DNA of 64,000 nucleotides from contig NZ_CALSAN010000012.1 of NCBI RefSeq assembly GCF_943372915.1, positions 1-64,000 of the forward strand, read 5' to 3'. Position numbers and translations under genes: made by a program. The notes under the pieces are model-generated. The model saw only the letters and a list, made by a program, of their open reading frames with translations, did not search any database and was not told the DNA's origin. Source of the DNA: Ferrovibrio terrae_A (GTDB lineage Bacteria; Pseudomonadota; Alphaproteobacteria; Ferrovibrionales; Ferrovibrionaceae). Position 1 is the stretch's first letter, and each line of letters opens with the position of its first letter. This document shows positions 25,361 through 33,749 of this stretch, one piece after another.

Positions 25361-27552
25361 GCACACCGATCAACCGGCCGTCTTCTGCTGGCGGTGAAGC
25401 CAGCAGCCTGCAGGTGGTGCGTGCCGAGCCGCTCGCCGAGGCCCTGCGTCAGGGTCGCATGGGCGCCTTCCAGGCCGTCTCGCCCTTTGCCGCCTGCCTG
25501 ATGCCGTTGCTCACCGCGCTGGGCTGGCAGGGCGATCCGCGCCATATCGTCGAAGCCCTGCCGCATTTCGCCGCCGATCTTGATCTCGATGGCCTGCGCA
25601 ATGTGCTGATCGAACTGTCTTACGCGACCAAGCCACATGAGCGGCGGCTGGGCCAGATCGATCCGCGCCTGCTGCCCTGCCTGCATGTCGACAATGCCGG
25701 CCGTCCGCGCGTGGTGCTGGAGATCAGGGATGGCGTGGCGCGGGTTTTCGATGGCACGCGCCGCGAGGAAATCCAGCTCAAGTCTGCCGCCATTGCCGGC
25801 ATGGCCTATTTCATCGAACCGGCCGAAGCGCCGGAGGAGACCGGCCCGCGCAAGACCTTCCTCGGCACCATTGCCCTGCGCTTTTCCGGCGTCGCCATGC
25901 AGCTCGGCATGGTCACGCTGTTCAACAACATTCTGGCGCTCGGTTTCCCGCTGTTCGCGCTGATGGTGTATGACAAGGTAATCGGCGGCGATTCGCGCGA
26001 GCTGGTGATCTATCTGCTCGCCGGCATCGGCATGACCTTTATCTTCGATTTCGCCCTGCGCATGCTGCGCAGCCGCATGCTGGCCTATATGGGCGCCCGC
26101 GTTGAACGGCTGGTTGCCATAGCCGTACTCAAGCATCTGCTGCGTCTGCCGGTGGGCTATACCGAGTCCGCACCGATCGGCACGCAGCTGGCGCGGCTGA
26201 AGGAATTCGAAACGGTGCGCGAATTCTTCACCGGGCCGCTCGCCGGCGTCGCCTTCGATCTGCCCTTCCTGTTTGTCTTCCTGCTGATGATCGCCTGGCT
26301 CGGCGGTCCGCTGGTGCTGGTCTCGCTGGTGCTGGGCCTGCTGATCCTGCTGATCGGCTATGTTTCGCAGATGCTGCAGAGCACGGCCGTGCAGCGCGCT
26401 GCCGCCAGTCAGGCCGCGCGCCATGGCCTGACGGTGGAGATCGTGTCCAACCTGCAGGCGATCAAGCAGTCGGGCAGTGCGGCCATCTGGCTGGAACGCT
26501 ATCGCGCCGCTTCGGCGGCATCCGCGGTGGACAGCCGCGCGGTGCAGATGATCGGCGGCCTGCTCAACACGTTGTCGCAGACCCTGATGATGCTGACCGG
26601 CACCATCGTGCTGGCCTGGGGCGCATTGCGCATCATGGAAGGCAGCATGACGGTCGGTGCGCTGGTGGCGACCATGGCGCTGTCCTGGCGCGTGCTGGCA
26701 CCGTTGCAGCTTGGCCTGATGGCGCTGACCCGGCTCGGGCAGATCCGCCTCGGCCTGGCGCAGATCGACCGGCTGCTGCAGCTGCGGCCCGAACTGAGCG
26801 ACCGCCCGGGTCCGGCTGTCGTGCAACGCGTGTTCCGCGGTGCAGTCACACTGAACCGCGTCTCGCTGCGCTACCGGCCCGATGCCGAACCGGCGTTGCT
26901 CGGTGTCGATCTTCTGCTCAAGCCCGGGGAGATGATCGGCATCACCGGTCCTTCCGGCTCGGGCAAGTCCACCATCCTCAAGGTGATGGCGGGGCTGTAT
27001 CAGGCCCAGGCTGGTGCGGTGCTGCTGGATGGCCTGGATATCCGCCAGATGACGCCGCATGAGCTGCGCAATGCCGTCACCTATTCACCGCAGAACCGGC
27101 ATCTGTTCCATGGCACACTGGCGCAGAATCTGCGTCTGGCCGCGCCGACTGCCAGTGATGACGACCTGAAGGCGGCACTGGCGGAAGCCGGCGCGCTGAA
27201 CGATGTGCTGGCGCTGCCCGATGGCCTGCATACCGGCCTGGGCGATCATGCCGGTGCGCGCGCGCTGTCCACCGGGCTTTTGCAGCGCATCGCGCTGGCG
27301 CGGCTCTATCTGCGCCCGTCTGCCGTGCTGCTGCTCGACGAGCCGGGCCAGTGGCTGGATGAGACCGGCGATGCGGCGATGATCGAATCACTGCAGCGCC
27401 GCAAGGGCAAGCAGACCATTGCCATCGTGACCCATCGGCCGAGCCATCTCGCCATCTGCGACCGTGTTGTCGTGATGGAGAATGGTCGCATCGTGGATAT
27501 TCGCAGCCCGACCAGAGGTGCTGCCACGACATCCCAGGGAGTCGGGAGATGA
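25357..27552 (+). CDS. Type I secretion ABC permease-ATPase with N-terminal peptidase-like domain
   Basis: A 731-residue transporter. Residues 1 to about 150 form a C39-like domain without an evident catalytic Cys/His pair, as in exporters that use it only for substrate docking. Membrane helices span about 165-440. The nucleotide-binding domain has a normal Walker A (GPSGSGKST, Lys537), Q-loop (YSPQNRHLF), Walker B (LLLDEPGQWLD, Asp661, Glu662) and H-loop (His693), but the ABC signature is degenerate (LSTGLLQR, 637-644). Pairing with the 569-residue subunit upstream would give one complete composite ATP site. The gene overlaps both neighbours by 4 bases. Confidence 0.9.
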   Translation: MSTPINRPSSAGGEASSLQVVRAEPLAEALRQGRMGAFQAVSPFAACLMPLLTALGWQGDPRHIVEALPHFAADLDLDGLRNVLIELSYATKPHERRLGQIDPRLLPCLHVDNAGRPRVVLEIRDGVARVFDGTRREEIQLKSAAIAGMAYFIEPAEAPEETGPRKTFLGTIALRFSGVAMQLGMVTLFNNILALGFPLFALMVYDKVIGGDSRELVIYLLAGIGMTFIFDFALRMLRSRMLAYMGARVERLVAIAVLKHLLRLPVGYTESAPIGTQLARLKEFETVREFFTGPLAGVAFDLPFLFVFLLMIAWLGGPLVLVSLVLGLLILLIGYVSQMLQSTAVQRAAASQAARHGLTVEIVSNLQAIKQSGSAAIWLERYRAASAASAVDSRAVQMIGGLLNTLSQTLMMLTGTIVLAWGALRIMEGSMTVGALVATMALSWRVLAPLQLGLMALTRLGQIRLGLAQIDRLLQLRPELSDRPGPAVVQRVFRGAVTLNRVSLRYRPDAEPALLGVDLLLKPGEMIGITGPSGSGKSTILKVMAGLYQAQAGAVLLDGLDIRQMTPHELRNAVTYSPQNRHLFHGTLAQNLRLAAPTASDDDLKAALAEAGALNDVLALPDGLHTGLGDHAGARALSTGLLQRIALARLYLRPSAVLLLDEPGQWLDETGDAAMIESLQRRKGKQTIAIVTHRPSHLAICDRVVVMENGRIVDIRSPTRGAATTSQGVGR

Positions 27553-28880
27553 GTGAGACCTTACCCGCCGTGAAGGCCGATCCGGCCCGCATCCGCTACC
27601 TGACGCTGGCGATCCAGCTGGAGGAGGGCCGTGCGCCGCGCCTGATGCAGCTGTCGGTCTGGCTGATGATCGCCATCGTGATCTGCGCCATTGCCTGGGC
27701 AGCAGTGACCAAAGTGGCCCAGGTCGCGCGTGCGCCGGGCGAGATCGTGCCGAATGGTCATCTGCAGCCGGTGCAGCATCTGGAAGGTGGCATCGTAGCC
27801 GAAGTGCTGGCGCAGGACGGCGATCTGGTCGAAGCCGGCCAGGTGCTGGTGCGTCTTGATCAGACCGGCGTGACGGCCGAACTCGACCAGCTGCGCAGCC
27901 GCGAACGCAGCCTGCGCCTGCAGGCCGAACGCCTGCGCGCCTTTGCCGAAGGCCGTGTTGCCGATCTTGCCGACAAGGAAGAACAAGGCCTCTCCATCGA
28001 CCAGGCAGCGATCCTGCGGAGCCAGGAACGCGCCCGCACCAGCCAGCGCGTGGTGCTCGAGCGCCAGGTTGCCGGCCGTCGGGCCGATCTGGATGCGCTG
28101 ATCGGCCAGCAGCGTACCCTGCAGCGCCAGATCGCGATCACCGGCGAAGCGCTGGACATGCGCAAGACGCTGTCGGAAAAGGGGCTGAATTCGCGGCTGA
28201 CCTTCCTGGATGTGCAGCGCGAGATGAACCGCGTGCAGGGCGAGTTGAGCACCGTGACCACCAATATTGGTCGTGCGCGCGAAGCGGTGGCCGAGGCCGA
28301 GCAGCGGCTGATCGAACTGGATACCCGGCTCTCGGTCGATGCGATGCGCGAGCTTGGGTCCGTCACCAGCGACCTGCGCCAGATCGAGGAAGCCCGCGTC
28401 AAGCTGGAAGACCGCGTGGCGCGCACCACCATCACCTCGCCGGTGCGCGGCATCATCAAGGATCTGCGCGCCTATGCCGCCGGGGCCGTGGTGCCGCCGG
28501 GCGGCAACATCGCCGAGATCGTGCCGGTTGGCCGCGAGCTGATCGTCGAGGCCCGCATCAGCCCCGCGGATGTCGGCCAGCTGCGGCCAGGCCAGCCGGT
28601 GGCGGTGAAGGTCTCGACCTATGATTTCGCCCAGTTCGGTTCCGTGCCGGGCAGCCTGCTGAGTGTTTCGGCTTCCACCTTCCACGGACCGCAGATCGCG
28701 CCCTTCTACAAGGCGCTGGTGCGGCTCGATCAGGCCTATGTCGGCAATGATCCGGCCCGCAATCAGCTGCGCCCGGGCATGACCGTGCTGGCCGATATCA
28801 AGACCGACGAGCGTACCGTGCTGCGCTTCCTGCTCAATCCGGTCTACCGGGCCATCGATACGGCCTTCCAGGAACGCTGA
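27549..28880 (+). CDS. HlyD-family type I secretion membrane fusion (adaptor) protein
   Basis: A 443-residue periplasmic adaptor. A short cytoplasmic tail is followed by one membrane helix (LSVWLMIAIVICAIAWAAV, residues 33-52), a biotinyl-lipoyl half-motif (VQHLEGGIVAEVLAQDGDLVEAGQVLVRLD), a long coiled-coil hairpin about 100-280, the second lipoyl half (ARTTITSPVRGIIKDLRAYAAGAVV) and a beta-barrel C-terminus. It overlaps the preceding ABC gene by ATGA. It bridges the inner-membrane exporter to an outer-membrane channel; no TolC-like gene is in the window, so that part must be encoded elsewhere. Confidence 0.93.
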   Translation: MSETLPAVKADPARIRYLTLAIQLEEGRAPRLMQLSVWLMIAIVICAIAWAAVTKVAQVARAPGEIVPNGHLQPVQHLEGGIVAEVLAQDGDLVEAGQVLVRLDQTGVTAELDQLRSRERSLRLQAERLRAFAEGRVADLADKEEQGLSIDQAAILRSQERARTSQRVVLERQVAGRRADLDALIGQQRTLQRQIAITGEALDMRKTLSEKGLNSRLTFLDVQREMNRVQGELSTVTTNIGRAREAVAEAEQRLIELDTRLSVDAMRELGSVTSDLRQIEEARVKLEDRVARTTITSPVRGIIKDLRAYAAGAVVPPGGNIAEIVPVGRELIVEARISPADVGQLRPGQPVAVKVSTYDFAQFGSVPGSLLSVSASTFHGPQIAPFYKALVRLDQAYVGNDPARNQLRPGMTVLADIKTDERTVLRFLLNPVYRAIDTAFQER

Positions 28881-28948
28881 GCGGTCCTCGCACGGAATTG
28901 CACCGGGCCGAATCTTGATCGGTGGCGCCGGTCAGGCAATATCGCGGC

Positions 28949-30013
28949 ATGACACTCAGCCCCGATACCCCGCCACCTGAAATTCACGATGCTTCGGCCT
29001 GGTATGGCCCTGCCATGTTGCAGGACACCCGCTGGCTGCAGCATTTCACCGCCGCCGAGATCGCCGAGGTCGAGCAGGCCACGCATCGTGTTGCGGCCGG
29101 TCCCGATACCGCGGTGGCGCAGCTGACGCCGACGGCGTTCCCGCTGCCGACGCTGGCACCGCGTCTGCATGCTTTACGCGACGAGGTGCTGAACGGTCGT
29201 GGCTTCGCCCTGTTGCGCGGCCTGCCGGTGCAGCGCTGGAGCCTGCGCGAGGCCGCGATTGCCTTCCTCGGGATCGGTTGCCATATCGGCAGCGCGCGCT
29301 CGCAGAATGCCAAGGGCCATATCCTCGGCCATGTGAAGGATATGGGGCTTTCAAGCGACGATCCGAATGTGCGCATCTACCAGACGCATGAGCGTCAGAC
29401 CTTCCATACCGATTCTGCCGATATCGTCGGCCTGCTTTGTCTGCAGGTGGCAAAGACGGGTGGTCATTCGGCCTTGGTGAGTTCGGTCACCATCTTCAAC
29501 GAGATGCGCAAACGCCGGCCCGATCTGCTGCCGCATCTGTTCGCCCCGATCGAAACCGACCGGCGCGGTGAAGTGCCGGTGGGCGAGAAGCCCTATTTCA
29601 CCATCCCGACCTATAACTGGCATGAAGGCCATCTCTCGGCGATCTATCAGCGCCAGTATATCGAATCGGCGCGTCGCTTTGCTGATGTGGCGCCGCTGAC
29701 ACCGGCGCAGGTCGAAGCCTTCGACCTGTTCGATGCGCTGTCCAACGATCCGGCGCTGAATTTCCACATGGTGCTGGAGCCGGGCGATGTGCAGCTGGTG
29801 CACAACCACACCCTGCTGCATGACCGCACGGCGTTCGAGGACTGGTCCGAGCCGGCGAAACGCCGCCATCTGCTGCGGCTGTGGCTGGCACCAAAGCAGG
29901 CGCGCCCGCTGCCGCCGGTCTTTGCCCAGCGCTATGGCAGCGTCACCCCGGGTGATCGTGGCGGCATCATCGTGCCGGGTACGCAACTGACTGTTCCCTT
30001 CGAGGCCGTATGA
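28949..30013 (+). CDS. TauD/TfdA-family Fe(II)/2-oxoglutarate dioxygenase
   Basis: A 354-residue oxygenase. The iron triad is recognisable as HTD in RQTFHTDSADIVGLLCL and the distal histidine in LVHNHTLLHDRTAFEDW; an arginine for 2-oxoglutarate binding is available in KRRHLLRLWLA. I chose the ATG at 28949 over a GTG at 28922 because the family alignment starts near the later one. The next gene begins one base after this stop, so the pair is likely cotranscribed. Taurine, aryloxyalkanoate and betaine-type substrates occur in this family; the dehydrogenase downstream suggests a hydroxylated acid or betaine product. Confidence 0.88.
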   Translation: MTLSPDTPPPEIHDASAWYGPAMLQDTRWLQHFTAAEIAEVEQATHRVAAGPDTAVAQLTPTAFPLPTLAPRLHALRDEVLNGRGFALLRGLPVQRWSLREAAIAFLGIGCHIGSARSQNAKGHILGHVKDMGLSSDDPNVRIYQTHERQTFHTDSADIVGLLCLQVAKTGGHSALVSSVTIFNEMRKRRPDLLPHLFAPIETDRRGEVPVGEKPYFTIPTYNWHEGHLSAIYQRQYIESARRFADVAPLTPAQVEAFDLFDALSNDPALNFHMVLEPGDVQLVHNHTLLHDRTAFEDWSEPAKRRHLLRLWLAPKQARPLPPVFAQRYGSVTPGDRGGIIVPGTQLTVPFEAV

Positions 30014-30014
30014 C

Positions 30015-30935
30015 ATGACCGAGATCAAGCAAGTTGCCATTGTCGGCGGTGGCCTGATCGGCGCCAGCTGGGCAGCCCTGTTCACCGCCGGCGGCATCGA
30101 CGTGGTGGCCTGGGATCCCGATGCCACGGCGCGCGCGCTGTTCCGCGACCGCGTCAATGCCGCGCGCAAGCAGCTGGCCCAGCTCGGCCGCCGCGGGCGC
30201 GGCAAGTTGAAGATCGTCGCCCGCCTCAAGGCGGCGGTGGCCAGCGCCGATCTGATCCAGGAAAACGCACCCGAAAAGCTGGAGGTGAAACACCGGCTGT
30301 TCGCCGAGATCGTAGCGGCGGCAAAACCGGAAGCCACGATTGCCAGCAGCACATCCTCCTTTGCCTGGTCGCAACTGACCGACGGCATGAAAGAGCCGGC
30401 GCGGCTGATCGTATCGCACCCGTTCAATCCGCCGCATCTGGTGCCGCTGGTCGAGCTCTATGGCACCGACCCGGCGCGGGTGCAGGCAGCGGCCGCATTT
30501 TACGAGGCGATGGGCAAGGTGACGATCCGCATGAAACGCGAGGCGCCCGGCCATGTCGCCAACCGGCTGGCTTCGGCGCTGTGGCGCGAAGCCGTGCATA
30601 TCGTGGCCGAGGATATCGCCGATGTGGCTGATGTCGACAAGGCGCTTGTCGAGGGCCCCGGCCTGCGCTGGTCGATCCAGGGCGCCCATATGACCTATCA
30701 CCTGGGCGGCGGCGAGGGCGGCATCCGCCATTACCTCGATCATCTTGGTCCCAGCCAGGAAAAACGCTGGGCGGCGCTGGGAAGCCCCAGTCTTACGCCC
30801 GAGGTAAAGGATGCGCTGGTCCGCGGTGTGGAAGAGGAAGCTGCCGGCCGCAGTGTCAGTGACTTGAGTGCGGAACGCGATGCGGCACTGATCGAGACGC
30901 TGAAGCTGCGGGCCCGGCGCCGGCCGAAAATGTAG
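30015..30935 (+). CDS. 3-hydroxyacyl-CoA dehydrogenase/carnitine dehydrogenase-like NAD-dependent oxidoreductase
   Basis: A 306-residue dehydrogenase. The N-terminal Rossmann motif is VAIVGGGLIGASWAALFTAG with an acidic residue after the second strand (VVAWDPD), indicating NAD. The catalytic segment SHPFNPPHLVPLVEL is typical of the 3-hydroxyacyl-CoA, carnitine and gulonate dehydrogenase group. It lacks the hydratase domain of FadB-type fusions. ATG lies one base after the TauD-like stop. In this context it may oxidise the hydroxylated product of the upstream dioxygenase. The Arg-rich C-terminus (LRARRRPKM) is unremarkable. Confidence 0.87.
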   Translation: MTEIKQVAIVGGGLIGASWAALFTAGGIDVVAWDPDATARALFRDRVNAARKQLAQLGRRGRGKLKIVARLKAAVASADLIQENAPEKLEVKHRLFAEIVAAAKPEATIASSTSSFAWSQLTDGMKEPARLIVSHPFNPPHLVPLVELYGTDPARVQAAAAFYEAMGKVTIRMKREAPGHVANRLASALWREAVHIVAEDIADVADVDKALVEGPGLRWSIQGAHMTYHLGGGEGGIRHYLDHLGPSQEKRWAALGSPSLTPEVKDALVRGVEEEAAGRSVSDLSAERDAALIETLKLRARRRPKM

Positions 30936-31039
30936 CCCGACAATATTCACCCGATATTTCGGTGTGGGCCGAAGCATCCTGCCTTGCCCCGCCCTGTCGA
31001 AGCCTTACTCTGGCGCCAACAAAAGCCAGAGGAATCGCC

Positions 31040-31864
31040 ATGACCGTCTCGACATCGGACAAATGTGCCACCTTCCGCCGCCTGCATGACAGCGGCTGCT
31101 TTGTCATTCCCAATCCCTGGGATGCCGGCTCGGCCGTGATCCTGCAAAGCCTCGGTTTCAAGGCGCTGGCCTCCACCAGTGCCGGCATGGCCTGGAGTAT
31201 GGCCAAGCCGGATAACAAGGTGGAGCTGGCCGAGGTGCTGGCGCATCTGAAGACGCTGACATCTGTTACCGACATCCCGGTCAACGCCGATTTCGAAAAC
31301 GGCTTTGCCGATGAGCCGGACCATGTCGCGGGCAATGTGGCCAAGGCGGTGGAGGCCGGCATCGCCGGGCTGTCCATTGAAGATTCCACCGGCAACACGG
31401 AAGCGCCGCTGTATGATTTTGATCTTGCGGTGGCGCGCATCAAGGCGGCGCGCGCCGCCATCGACAAGACCGGCGGCGGCGTGCTGCTGACCGCGCGCAG
31501 CGAAGGTTTCATCGCCGGTCGGCCGGATCTGGCGGAAACCACGCGCCGCCTGAAGGCTTACGCTGCTGCTGGTGCCGACGTGCTCTATGCGCCGGGCATC
31601 CGCGAAGATGCGCAGATTACGGCAGTGGTGCAGGCGGCAGCCGGCAAACCGGTGAACATGCTCACCATGGGCCAGTCGGTGGCGCATCTGGCCGGACTCG
31701 GCATCCGCCGCGTCAGTGTGGGCGGCTCGCTGGCGCGCACCGCCTGGGGCGAGTTCATTCGCGCCGCCAAGGAAATCGGCGCCGAAGGCACGTTTGAGCA
31801 TTTCAAGCAGGCCGCGCCGAGTTCGGAGCTGAACCGGCTGTTCGGCGCGCATATGAAACGCTAG
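31040..31864 (+). CDS. Isocitrate lyase/PEP mutase family protein
   Basis: A 274-residue TIM-barrel enzyme of the oxaloacetate decarboxylase/carboxyphosphonoenolpyruvate mutase group. Key segments are NADFENGFAD (metal and substrate acids), GLSIEDSTGN and LLTARSEGF. The KKCGH-type motif of true isocitrate lyases is absent, and the N-terminal strand has FVIPNPWDAGSA as in small family members. The ATG at 31040 follows AGAGGA; the earlier GTG at 30962 would need an improbable 26-residue extension. It is 104 bases after the dehydrogenase. Likely activities are C-C bond cleavage or decarboxylation of a small 2-oxo acid; P-C chemistry is possible but not indicated. Confidence 0.85.
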   Translation: MTVSTSDKCATFRRLHDSGCFVIPNPWDAGSAVILQSLGFKALASTSAGMAWSMAKPDNKVELAEVLAHLKTLTSVTDIPVNADFENGFADEPDHVAGNVAKAVEAGIAGLSIEDSTGNTEAPLYDFDLAVARIKAARAAIDKTGGGVLLTARSEGFIAGRPDLAETTRRLKAYAAAGADVLYAPGIREDAQITAVVQAAAGKPVNMLTMGQSVAHLAGLGIRRVSVGGSLARTAWGEFIRAAKEIGAEGTFEHFKQAAPSSELNRLFGAHMKR

Positions 31865-31993
31865 CTGCGCCGGTCATCTCGCCTGAGAAGACACGCATAA
31901 CATAGCCGCGGCAAATGTCGCACCAATAGGTAGCGGTGCTGTTCTCCGCCGATCAAGCGGAGTGTGTGTTGCAGCGATGCGACACGTTTTTTG

Positions 31994-32023
31994 TTGACCG
32001 TCACACAATCCGTCTATTGTAAT
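31994..32023 (+). promoter_or_regulatory. Candidate sigma70-type promoter of the NitT/TauT-type importer operon
   Basis: TTGACC (31994-31999) and TGTAAT (32018-32023) are separated by 18 bases in a locally AT-rich stretch of the 251-base gap before the importer ATPase. The start codon is about 90 bases downstream. A 20-base imperfect palindrome (32017-32036) overlaps the -10 element, the expected place for a repressor. The remaining bases of the gap show nothing else I can interpret. Confidence 0.5.
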
Positions 32024-32036
32024 ATCAATATAACAA
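32017..32036. promoter_or_regulatory. Imperfect palindrome overlapping the -10 element; candidate IclR operator
   Basis: TTGTAATATC and AATATAACAA are inverted repeats matching at 8 of 10 positions. ATTGTA..TAT from this site recurs, reversed, in front of the IclR gene at 36711-36731. The shared element suggests that this IclR protein controls both its own operon and this importer; that is an inference from two short sites. Confidence 0.42.
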
Positions 32037-32115
32037 GTGGGGACGGCACGTTGAAACGATTGCTGCGTCATCGCATCTTGACTGGAACGCCCTCGAAGCG
32101 GAGGCGCGTTCAGCT

Positions 32116-32898
32116 TTGTCGATGATTGCAGTCCGCCAGGTCACCAAGACCTTCGTCGCCCGCGGCCGGGAAGTTTCGGCCCTGCTGCCCACCAGCCTCG
32201 ACATCCCCGCCGGTGCCTTTGTCTCCTTCGTTGGCCCCAGCGGCTGCGGCAAATCCACCCTGCTCAACATGATCGCCGGCATCATTCCGCCCAGCAGCGG
32301 TGCGGTCGAGCATGGCGGCCGGGTGGTGGACGGCATCAACACCCATGTTGGCTACATGACCCAGGCCGACAGCCTGCTGCCCTGGCGCACCACCGAGCAG
32401 AATGTGGCTTTTCCGCTGGTTTTGCGCGGCCAGGGCAAGGCCGAGATCGAGGTACGCGTCGCCAAAATGCTCGACATGGTGGGTCTGAGCAATTTCAGGC
32501 AGCAGTTTCCGTCTGAACTCTCCGGCGGCATGCGCAAGCGCGTGGCGCTCGCCCAGGTGCTGGCCTACGACCCCGAAACCCTGCTGATGGACGAGCCCTT
32601 CGGCGCGCTCGATGCCCAGCTCAAGCTGGTGATGCAGGCCGAACTCGCCCGCATCTGGGAAGAAACCCGCAAGACCATTGTGTTTGTTACCCATGATCTG
32701 GCCGAGGCCATTGCGCTGTCGGACCATGTGGTGATCTTCAGCGGCCGTCCGGGCCGCATCAAGGCGATCAAGCAGATCGACCTGCCGCGTCCGCGCGATG
32801 TGTTCAAGCTGCAGTTCGATCCGGCCTTCCGGGAAATATACAACGAGCTGTGGGATGCACTGGCGCCCGAAATCGGTGTCGGGGCGGTGCGCACATGA
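32116..32898 (+). CDS. NitT/TauT-family ABC transporter ATP-binding protein
   Basis: A 260-residue ATPase of the SsuB/TauB/NrtD group with Walker A GPSGCGKST, signature LSGGMRKR, Walker B LLMDEPFGALDAQ and the H-loop histidine in FVTHDLAEA. The signature LSGGMRKR is typical of this importer family. The start is uncertain: a TTG at 32116 has GGAGG 11 bases upstream, while the ATG at 32122 lies two codons further. Its stop overlaps the permease start (ATGA). The binding protein is two genes on, with a D-aminoacylase gene between, so the solute is probably an N-acyl amino acid-like compound. Confidence 0.92.
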   Translation: MSMIAVRQVTKTFVARGREVSALLPTSLDIPAGAFVSFVGPSGCGKSTLLNMIAGIIPPSSGAVEHGGRVVDGINTHVGYMTQADSLLPWRTTEQNVAFPLVLRGQGKAEIEVRVAKMLDMVGLSNFRQQFPSELSGGMRKRVALAQVLAYDPETLLMDEPFGALDAQLKLVMQAELARIWEETRKTIVFVTHDLAEAIALSDHVVIFSGRPGRIKAIKQIDLPRPRDVFKLQFDPAFREIYNELWDALAPEIGVGAVRT

Positions 32899-33731
32899 GC
32901 GACAAGGCACTGGAGACCGAGCTCCCCGCCGTGCAGCCCAGCGCCGCCGTGCTGCAGGTCGAACGCGCGGAAGCGCGCAAGCGCTGGGGCATCCGCATCG
33001 GCCAGGTGCTGATCGGGCTGGCCATCCTGGGCATCTGGCAGTTCGCCTCGGGCCGGCTGATCGACGATTTCTTCATCTCCTCGCCGATTGCCGTGGCGGT
33101 GAAGCTGTGGATCTGGACGCGCAACGGCACGCTGGCCAATGCCTTTGCCTACACCATGCAGGCCATGGTGCTGGGTTTCATCATCGGCAGCGTGAGTGGC
33201 TTCATCATCGGTTTCCTGCTCGGCCGTTCCGATACCGCGGCCAAGCTGTTCGACCCCTATATCACCGCGATCTACTGCCTGCCCAAGATCGCGCTGGCGC
33301 CGCTGCTGATCATGTGGTTCGGCATCGGGCTGGAGAGCAAGGTGGCGATGGCCGCCCTGATCGTGTTCTTCCTGGTCTTCCTCAACACCTTTGCTGGCGT
33401 GCGTGATGTGAGTGCGATTCACATCAATGCTGCCCGCATCATGGGCGCCAATGGCTGGCAGCTGCTGCGCTACGTGATCTTTCCCTCGGCCGCCGCCTGG
33501 GTGCTCACCGGCCTGAAGGTGTCGGTGCCCTATGCGCTGATCGGCGCCGTGGTGGGTGAACTGATCTCGTCCAACCGCGGCATCGGCTTCCTGATCGGCC
33601 AGGCTTCGGGATTGTTCGATACGGCCGGCGTCTTTGCCGGTCTGGTGGTGCTGGCCGTCACCGGCATGGTGCTGAACAGCGCGCTCAAGGCGCTGGAAAC
33701 CCATCTGCTGCGCTGGCGCGAGCTGAAATGA
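32895..33731 (+). CDS. NitT/TauT-family ABC transporter permease
   Basis: A 278-residue membrane protein with about six helices after a 35-residue polar N-terminus. The docking loop reads AIHINAARIMGANGWQLLRYVIFPSAAAW, characteristic of SsuC/TauC-type permeases. The ATG at 32895 overlaps the ATPase stop by 4 bases, which decides the start over an earlier in-frame codon at 32850. The D-aminoacylase gene follows after 18 bases. As is usual for the family, a single permease gene implies a homodimer. Confidence 0.92.
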   Translation: MSDKALETELPAVQPSAAVLQVERAEARKRWGIRIGQVLIGLAILGIWQFASGRLIDDFFISSPIAVAVKLWIWTRNGTLANAFAYTMQAMVLGFIIGSVSGFIIGFLLGRSDTAAKLFDPYITAIYCLPKIALAPLLIMWFGIGLESKVAMAALIVFFLVFLNTFAGVRDVSAIHINAARIMGANGWQLLRYVIFPSAAAWVLTGLKVSVPYALIGAVVGELISSNRGIGFLIGQASGLFDTAGVFAGLVVLAVTGMVLNSALKALETHLLRWRELK

Positions 33732-33749
33732 GCGTAAAGAGGAACAGTC

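Noticed and set aside
31040..31864. Assignment as true isocitrate lyase or methylisocitrate lyase
   Set aside because: At 274 residues it is short, the KKCGH-type catalytic motif is absent, and no glyoxylate or methylcitrate cycle gene is nearby.
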